A stretch of 64,000 bases of DNA, from the NCBI GenBank assembly GCA_026874595.1, contig CM049311.1, forward strand, positions 9,027,676 through 9,091,675, given 5' to 3'. The position numbers and the translations under genes are program-made. This DNA is from Sipunculus nudus (lineage: Eukaryota > Annelida > Sipuncula > Golfingiida > Sipunculidae). The notes under the pieces were generated by a model. The model did not search any database and had not been told where the DNA came from. It saw nothing but the letters and a program-made list of their open reading frames with translations. This document shows positions 34,801 to 45,190 of this stretch, one piece after another; within the stretch, counting starts at the first letter, position 1, and each line of letters opens with the position of its first letter.

Positions 34801-37800
34801 TAATTATTTTGTACAATCCATGTAAAATAAATAAGTGTAAGAAAAACTATTGACTCAATGTTTCATTGAAAAAATGGCAAGATGTAAATCATTTTACTTG
34901 ATGTAGTTTCCCATTATACGCTAACATTTCTTTGAAGTGCTGTGTGTTTCAACAAGATTTCAAATGCAAAATGAAACTTCTAGTTGCCAGTACTTCTAGT
35001 TTAAATTGTGCAAAAAAGATGGCTTTGTAGTTTATAAACATTTACACATTTGTGAGTTAATGAACTAGATGAGTAACTCCTATCATTAGTGTTAACTATT
35101 GCAAACTGGTCAGTGTCAATAGTAAAGCACAAAAGACAATATTTGATGTTGGTCTTTGGTGTAAATAGAAAAGTGGAGGGATAGCTTATGAGAGCATGGG
35201 TCTAGGGATAAAATTCTTTTGTTTCTGGTTGAATGACCGAATCTGATTAAATGGTGATTATGGTTTCATTATATTTACTGCAAGAGGATCTGAATAAAAA
35301 AACACAAATAGACTAATTTGCAACAATGCCAGGTGTAATGCATATCCTGCCTGATACTGTACTGTTGACAAGTGTATATTGAGGCTTGGACTGTCTGAGT
35401 GACCAGATCATGTGTATACAGTAGAGCCAGCAACGACATGATTAGTGGGCCATCTGTCAGCAAATATATGAACTATAAGTGAGTTGGTGTGGACTGTCTG
35501 ATATAGAGGATCAAATATATGTACCAAATACACTGTCATGATTAGAAAGTGTGTCTGTTATCTTGGTTAGCCAGTAATGTGTGTAACTGAGTATACATTA
35601 AAGGGGCTCGTCACCCAAAAGCATGTTTAATTAACACAAAATATAGCTTTCCCTTTGAAATAAATTGGTTCCTGCCAAATTATTGCCCAAAAACTGTTTG
35701 CTTACTCCTGTAAATGAAAGTTAAAATATGATTTCACTTCTCCTGAAAAAGAAAGTGGCCAACTTAAGATTGATCAAGAATCAGGCCTTTACATAAAGGT
35801 TTCTGTTGTAACCACTTTCCCAGTTGGGCAAGTAGGAACCCACTGTTGGTTGCCCTCCCATCATTTTTACCTGCCCTGGGCAAGCCATTAATTGTTAATA
35901 TTGAGCCCTGATATATCAGAAGGCAGGAAGGTCCATGTATTGACTAGTTTGGATAGTTCTTGTTTGGGATCTGTCTGCATGCACAAAATTGGACCTCTAG
36001 TCACGCAACCTTTTAATTGTAAACAGACAGGTGTTAAACAGCCGTATGCGAAATACTGAGACTGTGCTTGGATGGTTTTGCTGTGCAACTTTTCTGTAAA
36101 GCAAAATGGAACTGATAGCGTGGAAGAATAAGTATATTATTTGACCTGATTATGTCTCTTTAAACATTATGTATAACTTAATTTTATTAGAAGTGCTGTG
36201 TGTATCAATGAGTTGTCCAGCTTTGCAGTTGTCAGTAGAACGGAGTCTCACTGTATATATGTCGTTCTGCATCAATCAATATATGAATACCATAAGAAAA
36301 TTGATAATAATTATCAAGCCTTCTGTATTTCAGACAGTGTGGAGTGTAAAGAGAGCACTCTTCATCTGTTTGGTCTGTATTTTTGACTGTGTGGAGTGGA
36401 ATGAGAGCTACTCATCATCTGTTGGCTGTGTATTTCAGAGTGTGTGGAGTGTAATGAGAGCTACTTTTCATCTGTTGGCTGTGTATTTCAGACTGTGGAG
36501 TGTAATTAGAGCTACTCTTCATCTGTTGACTGTGTATTTTAGACTGTGTGGAGTGTAATGAGAGCTACTTTCATCTGTCAGTGGTGTATTTCAGACTGTG
36601 TGGAGTGTAATGAGAGCTACTTTTCATCTGTTGGCTGTGTACTTCAGACTGTATGGAGTGTAATGAGAGCTACTCATCATCTGTTGGCTGTGTATTTCAG
36701 ACTGCGTGGAGTGTAATGAGAGCTACTCATCCTCTGTCGGCTGTGCCATCCACAACACGTTATACATGCACATTGAAGATTCTCCGATCCTGAGCAGAGC
36801 CCGCATGACCTGCCCTGAACAGCTCTGTCTGAAGACTACTGGCAAAGGGGATGTAAGAGACATGACAAGTATGTCCCTTTCTTTGTTCAATAAAAAAGTT
36901 TGCTCTAAATCAAAGTAAAATTGCCTATAAATCTACCAAAAAGTAATATTTGGTTGAACTTTATGTCATGAGAATAACTTCAAAAGGTTTTGATAATTAT
37001 CGGATAAAATACATACCCTAGTAAGACTGTTGTTAAAATATTTTGAAAAATTGTAAAATAAAATTTGAATGAAATTAATAAATTTGCTGGCATGATGGAG
37101 AGGGTGCACTATTCAGGTATTGATTTTAGCTGGGAATCTTATCTTTGATGACGATTTAAGCAGAACCTGCAACCTTACAAGTCCAACACCCTAATTTTTA
37201 CACCACCAAATGCTCCCATATATAGGTGAAAAATCTTTTTACAAAGATGCCGAGGTGCAGATATACATCTTGAAGAAAAGAGATACATGTATAGATGTAT
37301 GGAGCTAAATATAAACCAGAAATTAGTTTAGATACTTTATTTTTAATAGGTGCATGGAGTAAACAAGTCATCCCAAAAGGTTCAAAGTTTGGTCCGTTAC
37401 AAGGTATGGACTGTATACCTGACAGTAACAAGCAGGACCACAGGATGGACAATGTCTATGTCTGGCAGGTAGGGCATGATTTTATTGATTTAACATTTAC
37501 ACCAGATGGCATTTATATTTATCTTCTCCATGTCATTTTAACTTACACCTACCCTCCCAATCTCAAATGAACCTGCAGTGTTTATTTTTCAAAACCATAA
37601 ATATGTTTTGTTCAATTTGACATGAGGTCCACGTGTTGAGTTTGGACTGGTAGTCAGCTGTGAGCTTTTTCCTGAGAAAATCTAATGAGATGGCCCATAA
37701 ACATTATTGAATTCATAATTCCTTGAGAAAAAGTTACCTGGCATTTATGCAACTGTATGCACAGCATTTATAATAATAATAATATCTCAGTCTGTATGAA

Positions 37801-40800
37801 AATTACTGCCCTTGATACAATGATATTAACAAGCTAAGGATGGAATGCACTTTCACGTGGCCATTGTCATGTGACTCTAGAAGTCTAGCTTTGTGCTCTA
37901 TTAACAATTAAGATTATATCAAATGTAGTTAAGTCATCAACAATCATGTTTATTTAACACAAGCAAAAAGTCAAGTTTTAATGACATATATCAGACATGA
38001 CCAATAGTTAGACGTTTAAAATGAATGATCAATGACGGAAAGTATCAGATATCCTTGGCTCTTATATTATTTCCCACCTACCTATTCTGAGTGTCAGATG
38101 ATCCTCTTTTCTTCATTAAACTAACCTTTCCTGTTTTTCTTATTATAAGTAACACACTGAGAAAAATAATTATTTTTCCTTTATGAACTGAAGTAGACAT
38201 TTTAGTTCCTGTGAGCTAAAATATGTCCATATTTAACTCTAAAAAAGTACTCTAGAAGTCTCCAATTACCATTTTCAAGACAGTTCTAAAGACAAGCTGC
38301 ATAATGAAACCTAAGAATATTAAAAGATTAGTATTCAAGACATGTCTCCAGCTCAAGTATACTAAAGCCAACTCTTGGTGCTAGTCTCCCCAATCTCCTG
38401 ATCTCTAGGTACCTGCTTTTGTCTCTTATTAGTGTCCCTCCCTCATCTAAATACTCTTTACTCTTGTATACATCATGTTCATGAAGGATTAAAATGAGCA
38501 ATATCTACCAAAAGGAAGTTAAAGCAAAAAAAAAAAAAAAAACATCTTTGTAAGTAAGACTTGATTACATTTTTATTTTTATTTAAATAATTTCAAGGCT
38601 TCTGTTCTAAAACATAAGAGGACTCTAATTTCACAGAGAAGTTAATGGTGAAAAACTGAAAAATAAAATGTCATGAAATGTCAGATTCATTATGTTCTGA
38701 ATTGTCATAATGTTGTACAATCTATTTTTGTCTAAATTTATTTAATATACACTCTGTTTATTAAATTTAACCAGGTAATGAAGGATTTCCAATGTGTGCG
38801 GACGTTGGATTGTAGCGATGAGGAGCTCTCTAACTGGATGATGTTTGTGAAGCGAGCGGTCCACAGTGCGGAGCAGAACGTGGTGGCATACCAGGAGGAT
38901 AATCAGATCTACATGGTCACCTCAAAAAATATTGACGCTGGTCGTCAGCTGCTGTACTGGTACAGCAAGGAGTATGCTGAACAGCTAGGTGTGTATTATA
39001 GTACTCTGTTTTTGTATGGCCGTGTATGACTGGACTTAATTATTATATCTGTTTGTCTGTCCTTTTCCTTAAAGTGTCACTACTATAACTTATATTACCA
39101 GGGCCTTGATGGATTTCCACTCAACTCTTCATAACCGCTTACTAATAGATCGTCTGGCCCAAGTTTGATTATAGGTAAAATCCATGCATATTCAATTAGG
39201 TCAGAGGTCACCAGGCTACTTTGTGGTGTAGCTATGATAACTTACCAGGAATATGATGCATTTTGATGTAACTCTACAGACAGTAACCAATATAATATCT
39301 TGCCCAATTTCCTCTCCCCGGCAGAGTCAATGCATATTTAATGAGGTCAGAGGTCACCAGGCTTCAGTGGCATCTTAATAATGTTGAAAAATTTTATCAA
39401 TTTTCATGAAACACATTTTCAATACTTACCAATACAGTTTCCACCTGAATTACATTCTAAGCAAAACTTGTGCATATTTAATGTGGTCAGAGGTCACAAG
39501 ACATGATGGGCGTATTATGCACCCTTGCAGTGCTTTTGTTATCTGAACTGAAGAGCTCAATACAAATGATTCATGTTCTGTGAACCTCACTGCTTTGGGA
39601 ACAAAACACCTTTGAGAATACTAGGGAAATCAGTTAATTAAATTTCTGAGGATAGGTTCTCTTTTGACTGAATATTATAAAATTATCTGCTTTCAGTTGA
39701 CAGTGCAAACAACAGTGGTGGTGTCTTGCTTTCTGAAAAAAAAGTATATTAAGGTTTAGGTTTGATTAAATGTTTACCATATTTTTGTGCTCTTCCAGGT
39801 TTATGTATAGTCTAAAGAGTAAATCTTGTTAATGTGCCGAAAATAATCCATTAATTTACTTGAATACTTAGAAAATTTGATTTGAAGGATCGCTAAAATC
39901 AGTGCAGTGATTTAAAGAAATCTGATTGCTTAGTATTCATATAAATATCAATTTAAAGGTAGTTTTGAAAAAATGACCTGTTGAAATAAGCCTCTGATAG
40001 TACACACAATTATGAGTACTGTTGAGAAAGGAGATCAAACAAAACATCGTAAGTTTGTGGAAATGTGAGAGGTGTGCACGAGGGTTTTACCTTGTATTTT
40101 ATGGTGATAAATTTGCTGTGATCAGTGATTAGGATATAAAAGCCATTAACTTAAGTTGTTTATATCTTTCAACAGGAGAAGGCATTAAACCCGAGGAATG
40201 CAGTCAGTGTAGCATCTGTAACAAACGCTTTGGAACCCACCTGATGTTAGCCCAGCACATGAGGTACCAGCACCCGGACATGTCGCAGCGCAAGTGGAAG
40301 TGTCAGTTCTGTCCCAAAGCGTTCAGCTCCTCCACCAAGCTGAACACTCACGTGCTGTCTCACCTGGGCCAGAAGCCTCATCAGTGTTCAGTCTGTAACA
40401 AAGGATTCACCGACCAGAGCAACCTCAAAATACACATGAGTGTCCACACAGGTATGTCACATACAGTTAAATGTGACATAATTTACAATGCGACATGTTC
40501 TTGGCTAAACTTCTGGTAAAAATGTTCAGAGTTGATCCTCCCTTTATTTTCTTTTTATGCCCCCGCCACAAAGTGGCCGGGGCATATAGTTTTACCCATG
40601 TCCGTCATTCCGTCCTTCCGTCATTCCGAAATCAAACAGTTGTACAGACTTTTTTTCGCAATGCCTGCAGATATTGGCCTGATTTTTGGTGTGTGGGCAG
40701 ATAATGACCAGTTACAGATCGAGTTCGCGTTTTGTCCCGGTTGACCTACTTTTGACCGTTTTACGGCTCCTAAACTTAGAAAATTTCATGAAAAATAGAA

Positions 40801-43800
40801 ATTTCATGACAAATACACATGTACGGACTTTTTTTCGCAATGCCTGCAGATATTGGCCTGATTTTTGGTGTGTGGGCAGATAATGACCAGTTACAGATCG
40901 AGTTCGCGTTTCGTCCCAGTTGACCTACTTTTGATTGTTTTACGGCTTCTGAACATAGATGACAAATACACTTGTACAGACTTTTCTTCGCAGTACCTGC
41001 AGATATTGGCCTGATTTTTGGTGTGTGGGCAGATAATGACCAGTTACAGATCGAGTTCACGTTTTGTCCCAGTTGACCTAATTTTGACCATTTGACTGTG
41101 CTCTAACATAGAAAATTTCATAAAAAAGTGCACATGTATGGACTTTTTTTTGCAGTGCCTGCAGATAAGGGGCCTGATTTTTGGTGTGTAGGCAGATAAT
41201 GACCAGTTACAGATTGAGTTCTTGTTTTGTCCCAGTTGACCTACTTTTGACCATTTGACTGCTCCTGAACATAGAAAGTTTCATGAAAAATAGAAATTTT
41301 CATAACAAATGCATATGTACTGACTTTTTTTCCTCAATGCCTGCAGATACCACCCTGATTTTTTATGTGTGGGCAGATAATGACACTTACAGATCGAGTT
41401 CGCGTTTCGTCCCGGTTGACCTACTTTTGATTGTTTTACGGCTCCTAAACATAAAAAATTTCATGAAAGACAGACATTTTTATGTATGGACTTTTTTTCA
41501 CAATGCCTGCATATACTGGCATGATTTTTGGTGTGTTGCTTGATAATGACCCGTTACAGATTGAGTTTGCATTTTGCCCTTGTTGACCTACTTTAGACCA
41601 TACGACACCTCCTGAACTTAAAAAATTTTTCAAAATTTTACAAATGTTTCTAATTTGCCCCAGGCGGGGGCATTCGTGTCGTTCCGACACATCTAGTTTT
41701 GACTTCGATCTGATATGACATCAGGTCAGATATACTTTGCGATTGTGAGACAATGAACATAAGTTGCCTGCAACCATAAGCTTAAAACTGTCACTGCATA
41801 AACTGTATTAATTTATTATCCTCTGGATTATTGAAACAAAAACTGCATGGTTTTTAGCTCAGCTGACTATAAGTCATCTGAGCTATAGTCGTGGTCCATT
41901 GTCCGTCGTCCGTCCGTCTGTCCGTCCGTCCGTCCGTCCGTCCGTAGATGTGGCACGTTTTGAAACCGTAAGACCTAGGAATCCAAAATTCAGCATAATG
42001 TTAGATGTCCCCAAGATCTCCTACCAAGCCAAAAACTGGGTCTTTGCGACTTCATTCCTTTGAGAAATTAAGGAAAAATCTCAATTTTTTATTAAAAACC
42101 TATTTTCACACTTTAGGACTGCCTAATATCAAAACCACTCATGTGTTTTTCCTCATATTTCCTACAAATAATCCTCTATATAATTCCTATGTACATGCCA
42201 GAAATTAGGTCTGTATTATTTAATTTAAAAAAGTTATGGGCCCAAACATAATGCATTTTTTAAATAATCAGGAAAGAAATTTTATCACTTAACACAAAAC
42301 TTGTTAAAGCTAAGCACTTTTTTTCCAGTAATATTACTTTTATTAATCAAAATTAAATTGTATACCCAAAATTAGATCAAAATCTTTTAAATTTTTAAAA
42401 ATATTAGCAAAAATAAAAAATTGGTACCTTAAATTTTGCCCAACTTTGACCATGGCACGTTTTTTTTGCTGTAACTGCTGTGGATTTAATTTTCACAGCA
42501 TGTTTTTGTTAGCATTTAAACTGTTAACACCAAAAATTTGAAACCAGTTGATCAAAAACTGTAGATTTTATTCAAGTTTTCAAGCACCATGTCACATATT
42601 GCTAGTGTTATGCAGTTTGCTAGAGCTCAGCTCCCGAGCTTCAGCTCTTAGTTCCTTAAATTGGGCATACAGTTAGATTTCTCCAAAATCCCCTACCATG
42701 CCAAGAATTTGGTCACTAGGACTTAATTCCTTCGAGATATCAATGAAAAACTTAAATTTTTCCATTAAAAACCAATGTTACACTTTAAGACTGCCTAATA
42801 TCAAAACCACTGATCTGACTTTGATCATATATATACATATTTTTCTATACATTCACTATGCACATGCCAGAAATGATGTCAGTATTGTGTATTTTTTTTA
42901 AGTTATGGGCCCAAACATAATGCACTTTGTAAAAAATCAAGAAATATATTTACTCCCTTAACAAGGGCATTGCTGAAGCTAGAGATCGTTTTTTGTCAGG
43001 GATGTAACATTATTTAATCAAGATTCAATTGAATACCCAAAATTAGTTCTGAATTTTTCAAATTTTATAAGTTATTAGTATAAATATAAAATTAGTACCT
43101 TAAATTTTGCCCAACTGTGACCATGGCACGTTTGTTTCCCGTGAGCACTGTTGATATAATTTTCATATCATGCACACATAAGGATTTCAGCTTTTTAGTT
43201 TAGAAAGCTGAAAGAAATTTGCCAAATATTGTAGCTTTTATTAATGTTTTTTATGAGACCCTGTCAGACTTTGGCTCTCTCCAGCCCCTCTTCAGTCACC
43301 TGTATGTTGACCTTGTTGACCTTTCATCAAATTATGCACGCTTGAGGGGAGAATCCAGGCAGCTGATGGCCAGCCACAGTTGATCCAGGTGTTCAACCCA
43401 ACTCATCTAGTAGTTTTAACCAACAACATAACAATAAACAATAAATTAATAAATTTTTATTGGTTTTTAATAACAAATTAAAGAAAAATAGAAAAGGAAT
43501 TTGTTAGTTTATAATAACAGGAAATTAACTTGCAGTTACTGATGATATAAGCATCTTGTATCGATGGGTAGAATGTCACATATTCCAAATAACACCATGC
43601 AGTCACCTATGGCATTTTTCAGTTCATTTTTAATGATAAAGAAGTAAATCATATTATTCATTACTAATCATTAAGGATTATATGAAGGAAATTAATGATA
43701 GACAAAGATGCAGTTGATAATATTAATCTAGATTCCTACTGTGTCTAGTGTGTACATTGATGTGAAATTAGTCCAAAATGAATTTTTTACGGTTATTTTT

Positions 43801-45190
43801 TAATATAAATAAAAGCCATAAAACCAGGTACTTATGATCATTATTTAAATGTGTGAATTTTGTATATTCTGGATTCTCAACATCATTGTTTGGTGAAAAC
43901 TGAATAAATACCAGACATGGTGCGAATACTTTGTAATTGTATTTAAATACGAATATGATTATGTACTCCATTATAAAATTTCTTGCATAAAGAATGGGAA
44001 TTCAGGTAAAAATGAAAGTATATGAATACTCGTGCAAATACTTTCAAAATGTATTCATTAATGCATTCATGAATATATTCTTTAATATTATTTTAATAAT
44101 CATATCAATTATATTTCATTTTAAAAAATCATATGATTCTCTTATTATTTTTAATAAAAATTATATTTGGGACAATATTTATAATTTTTTTAATAAATAG
44201 TTAAACTCTTATATTATATGTTCTGCTTATAAGTTATATGGCCAAGTCAAAATCTGTGTGACAGTAGTACTCCATTTGTTAATAAAATAAATGAAATCAA
44301 TCCTCTTCCCTGTCTCCAAAAGTACTATCAAAATCATACATAAGCTAAACAACAACAACTCATAATACAGCTTATATTTATTACCACACAAAACCAGCAT
44401 GTGCCTCATTTCTAAATAATATTTTTTTATCATATATAACAGCTGAGCGTCGTGACCCATAGGTCCCTTGTTTTTTCATTTATTATGGTCATAGTCAATC
44501 ATTTCCTTTTGTCTTTGGGTCTATACAAATATCAATACGTTATGTGTGTAAATGTAAAAACATGAAGTGAGCATCTAAAAACTAAACTTATTTTGATGAG
44601 GAGTTCTTCATGAATTACATTATGCATTTTTATTACTCTTCATGACAGAAATGTTGAAATAATGTAATCATGCTTATATTGAAAGTTTTATGGGCAACCT
44701 TTACATGCATAAGAAGATTTATTCTTTGTTTTCAGGTGAGAAGAAATTCAAGTGTTCCATATGTGATCGAGCCTTCCGTTTAAAAGCACATTTAAAGACA
44801 CACATGTTGACACACAGTGGAGAAAAACGTTTACCCTGTCGCTACTGTGACAAATCTTTTGCAAGACCTTCTGACTTGAAAGTCCATGAACTCCAGCACA
44901 CCAAGGAAACCCGAATCAAATGTACGTTTGAAAAGTGTTCCAAAGTGTTCTACAAGATGCAGAATTTTAGAAAGCATTTACGTGTTCATGAAGGTATTAA
45001 GAATCACACATGCACCTTGTGTCAGCGGTCGTTCGCGTCCAAGTATCACCTTAAAAGGCATTCATGGACCTGCAGAGGACCGAAAACGAAGCCACAGAAA
45101 ACTGACGGAAGAAATAAAAGTGCCAAAGTCAAAGAGTTGTCAAATAGTAAATCTGAAGATGAAAAACATAGTGATGAACCACTGCAATAA
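28614..45190 (+). CDS. PRDM4: PR domain zinc finger protein 4 (9 exons, 794 aa, complete)
   Basis: PRDM4 is a nuclear transcriptional regulator; in mammals it binds DNA through its fingers and recruits chromatin cofactors such as PRMT5. Exons: 28614-28857, 31568-31708, 32376-33026, 33727-33843, 36701-36868, 37350-37468, 38775-38988, 40176-40451, 44736-45190. All junctions are GT/AG and keep frame; total 2385 nt including TAA. Residues 1-384 are a low-complexity P/Q/T/S/V-rich N-terminus. A CVEC zinc knuckle lies at about 386-389, the PR/SET domain at about 425-553 (NWMMFV, EQNVVAY, LYWYSKEYA). Seven fingers follow at about 563-756; the sixth has C-x4-C and the last is C2HC, as in vertebrate PRDM4. 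A basic serine-rich tail closes the protein. Length and domain order match human PRDM4 (801 aa). Exon 2 is the least certain exon. Confidence 0.93.
28909..30048. mobile_element. MITE-like element with 34-bp perfect TIRs (PRDM4 intron 1)
   Basis: The first 34 bp starting GGTCTCACTAATTTGATGAA are repeated exactly, inverted, at the right end (30015-30048). Both ends continue into 10-bp GATGAAAGAG-type subrepeats. No target duplication is clean; CCCCT occurs just outside both ends. No transposase. A tRNA-derived SINE has inserted inside it. The left end lies only 51 bp after the exon 1 donor. Confidence 0.78.
29275..29588 (-). mobile_element. tRNA-derived SINE
   Basis: Read on the minus strand, the head resembles a tRNA gene: box A-like TGTAATGGTTAAGG at 29562-29575 and box B-like GAGTTCGATTC at 29525-29535. 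A non-tRNA body follows with GGTACCxxTAGATACTGGG-like and CTCGAGCCTGATGAGCC segments. The tail is a CCTTAC-type simple repeat (29265-29300). Target duplications are not clear. Nested in the TIR element 28909-30048. Confidence 0.7.
30107..31074. mobile_element. MITE-like element with CACCGGTG termini (PRDM4 intron 1)
   Basis: It begins CACCGGTGTTTTGGGTA and ends with the exact inverse TACCCAAAACACCGGTG; beyond this the two ends remain similar (ATTA, then AAACACC). The 968-bp interior includes a 134-codon minus ORF (30343-30747) and a 90-codon plus ORF (30202-30474), neither recognised as a transposase. A target duplication could not be resolved because the termini are palindromic. Confidence 0.65.
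31568..31708 (+). CDS. PRDM4: PRDM4 exon 2
   Basis: It lies between a TCATTTTCATCTTCAG acceptor and a GTAGAC donor. It is 141 nt (47 codons) and enters and leaves in phase 1, so it can be skipped without a frameshift. The product includes NMPVFLPINTGTRPATVL and is valine/proline-rich like its neighbours. It is predicted from composition, frame and splice borders only; a nearby alternative acceptor CCTCAG exists at 31571-31576. Confidence 0.7.
31965..32143 (-). mobile_element. tRNA-derived SINE fragment (PRDM4 intron 2)
   Basis: On the minus strand it has a box B-like GGCTTGATCCC (32083-32093) preceded by a tRNA-like segment (GACAGTTGAGGGGTAAATTC). It is followed by a body containing GAGTGGGTTGTAGTTG and GGTTTTCTCTGGGCTCTCC. 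The same body motif recurs on the + strand at 34655-34760. The 3' tail is short. Confidence 0.6.
32376..33026 (+). CDS. PRDM4: PRDM4 exon 3 (Q/T/S/P-rich region)
   Basis: Acceptor TTTTCTGTTTTTAG, donor GTATGA at 33027. It is 651 nt (217 codons), phase 1 to phase 1. The product is low-complexity: ILLPVKGVLPAGK, then glutamine/valine-rich, then a run of GQGQ-type repeats from QGSLGQGQI to IIQGQGHAL. Near the end DSLSFVPHSDL parallels DSLSFVSPSLQ in human PRDM4. Confidence 0.9.
33727..33843 (+). CDS. PRDM4: PRDM4 exon 4
   Basis: Acceptor GTATGTTTTGATACAG, strong donor GTAAGT at 33844. It is 117 nt (39 codons), phase 1 to phase 1. The product starts ELDHLLQPVTSELMNNH and is rich in E, Q and P. 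It is a linker before the zinc knuckle. Confidence 0.82.
34655..34760 (+). mobile_element. SINE 3' fragment (PRDM4 intron 4)
   Basis: It contains GAGTGGGTTATAGTTG and GTGGTTTTCTCCGGGTTCTC, matching the body of the SINE at 31965-32143 in the opposite orientation. The tRNA-like head is missing. It is followed by an ATTATT/GCTATAATT-rich simple tail. Confidence 0.5.
36324..36745 (+). repeat. 53-bp tandem array repeating the PRDM4 exon 5 acceptor and first codons
   Basis: Eight units of 51-53 bp, each reading TGTATTTCAG, then ACTGTGTGGAGTGTAATGAG, then AGCTACT, CATCTGTTGGCTG. The last unit is the real exon 5 start. Acceptor-type AG dinucleotides end at 36333, 36438, 36491, 36542, 36594, 36647 and 36700; unit 2 has lost its AG. 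The offsets from the true acceptor (53, 106, 158, 209, 262, 367 nt) are never multiples of 3. Confidence 0.9.
36701..36868 (+). CDS. PRDM4: PRDM4 exon 5 (zinc knuckle, start of PR domain)
   Basis: Acceptor TGTATTTCAG at 36691-36700, donor GTATGT at 36869; the nearer GTAAGA at 36853 would break frame. It is 168 nt, phase 1 to phase 1. It encodes YCVECNESYSSSVGC, a CxxC knuckle equivalent to the WCTLCDRAYPSDC motif before the vertebrate PR domain, then DSPILSRARMTCPEQLCLK. Confidence 0.9.
37350..37468 (+). CDS. PRDM4: PRDM4 exon 6 (PR/SET domain, N-terminal half)
   Basis: Acceptor ATTTTTAATAG, donor GTAGGG at 37469. It enters in phase 1 and leaves in phase 0, the only phase-0 exit in the gene. 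The product AWSKQVIPKGSKFGPLQG matches the VWTGETIPVRTCFGPLIG segment of human PRDM4, and ends MDNVYVWQ. Confidence 0.92.
38775..38988 (+). CDS. PRDM4: PRDM4 exon 7 (PR/SET domain, C-terminal half)
   Basis: Acceptor TTTAACCAG, donor GTGTGT at 38989. Phase 0 in, phase 1 out. It contains NWMMFVKRA, EQNVVAYQED and LLYWYSKEYAEQLG, matching NWMMFVRKA, EQNLVAYPHD and LLFYYSRDYAQQIG in human PRDM4. These are the strongest matches in the gene. Confidence 0.96.
39120..39510 (+). repeat. Three degenerate ~143-bp tandem units, each with a DR1-type motif
   Basis: TGCATATTYAATxxGGTCAGAGGTCAC recurs with motif positions 39198-39210, 39344-39356 and 39484-39496. The first two contain AGGTCA-G-AGGTCA, a perfect direct repeat with one-base spacing; the third has TGGTCA as first half. 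The rest of the units is strongly diverged. It lies in PRDM4 intron 7. Confidence 0.65.
40176..40451 (+). CDS. PRDM4: PRDM4 exon 8 (zinc fingers 1-3)
   Basis: Acceptor ATATCTTTCAACAG, donor GTATGT at 40452. Phase 1 at both ends. Fingers are at residues about 563-584 (C-x2-C-x12-H-x4-H), 594-614 and 622-642. The exon ends inside the HTG/EK linker between fingers 3 and 4. Confidence 0.95.
40557..41696 (+). mobile_element. HEL-2 element (1.14 kb), pearl/HINE-like, in PRDM4 intron 8
   Basis: The left end is a hairpin, GCCCCCGCCAC, AAA, GTGGCCGGGGC, followed by ATATAGTTTTACCCATGTCC and TCCG-like repeats. The core is about six tandem units of 150-185 bp containing TGCCTGCAGATATTGGCCTG. The right end has GGCGGGGGC, the inverse of the left arm, then a hairpin GTGTCGTTCCGACAC and ATCTAG, with T-runs on both sides. 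The CTAG end after a hairpin fits the CTRR rule of Helitrons. Non-autonomous. Confidence 0.78.
41856..44470 (+). mobile_element. HEL-1 element, short subfamily (2.6 kb), in PRDM4 intron 8
   Basis: A near full-length relative of 1896-4418 and 59191-61809, with intact left hairpin, long (TCCG)n tract and right end CAGCTGAGCGTCGTGACCCA then TAGGTCCCTTG. It lies 159 bp after HEL-2 and 265 bp before PRDM4 exon 9, on the same strand. No coding capacity. Confidence 0.8.
44736..45190 (+). CDS. PRDM4: PRDM4 exon 9 (zinc fingers 4-7 and stop)
   Basis: Acceptor CTTTGTTTTCAG. It enters in phase 1 completing the HTGEK linker. Fingers are at about 650-670, 678-698, 706-728 (C-x4-C) and 736-756 (C2HC: CTLCQRSF, YHLKRHSWTC). 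The C2HC last finger matches the YHLTRHLKTC finger of human PRDM4. A lysine/serine-rich tail of about 38 residues ends at TAA 45188-45190. Confidence 0.96.

Noticed and set aside
34629-34853. 74-codon ORF with an isoleucine-rich end
   Set aside because: It spans a SINE fragment and its ATT-rich tail; no coding support.
36169-36558. 129-codon ORF with repeated NESYSSSVGC/MRATFHLL peptides
   Set aside because: It is produced by the 53-bp array read across changing frames; the array period is not a multiple of 3, so it is not a protein repeat.
36853-36858. GTAAGA as donor of PRDM4 exon 5
   Set aside because: A better donor consensus than some, but it would leave the wrong phase for exon 6; GTATGT at 36869 keeps the frame.
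40495-41690. Several ORFs with FRNACRYWPDFWCVGR-like repeats
   Set aside because: They arise from HEL-2 core units in any frame without stops and recur in 46928-47215 and 57481-57699; no conserved start or length.
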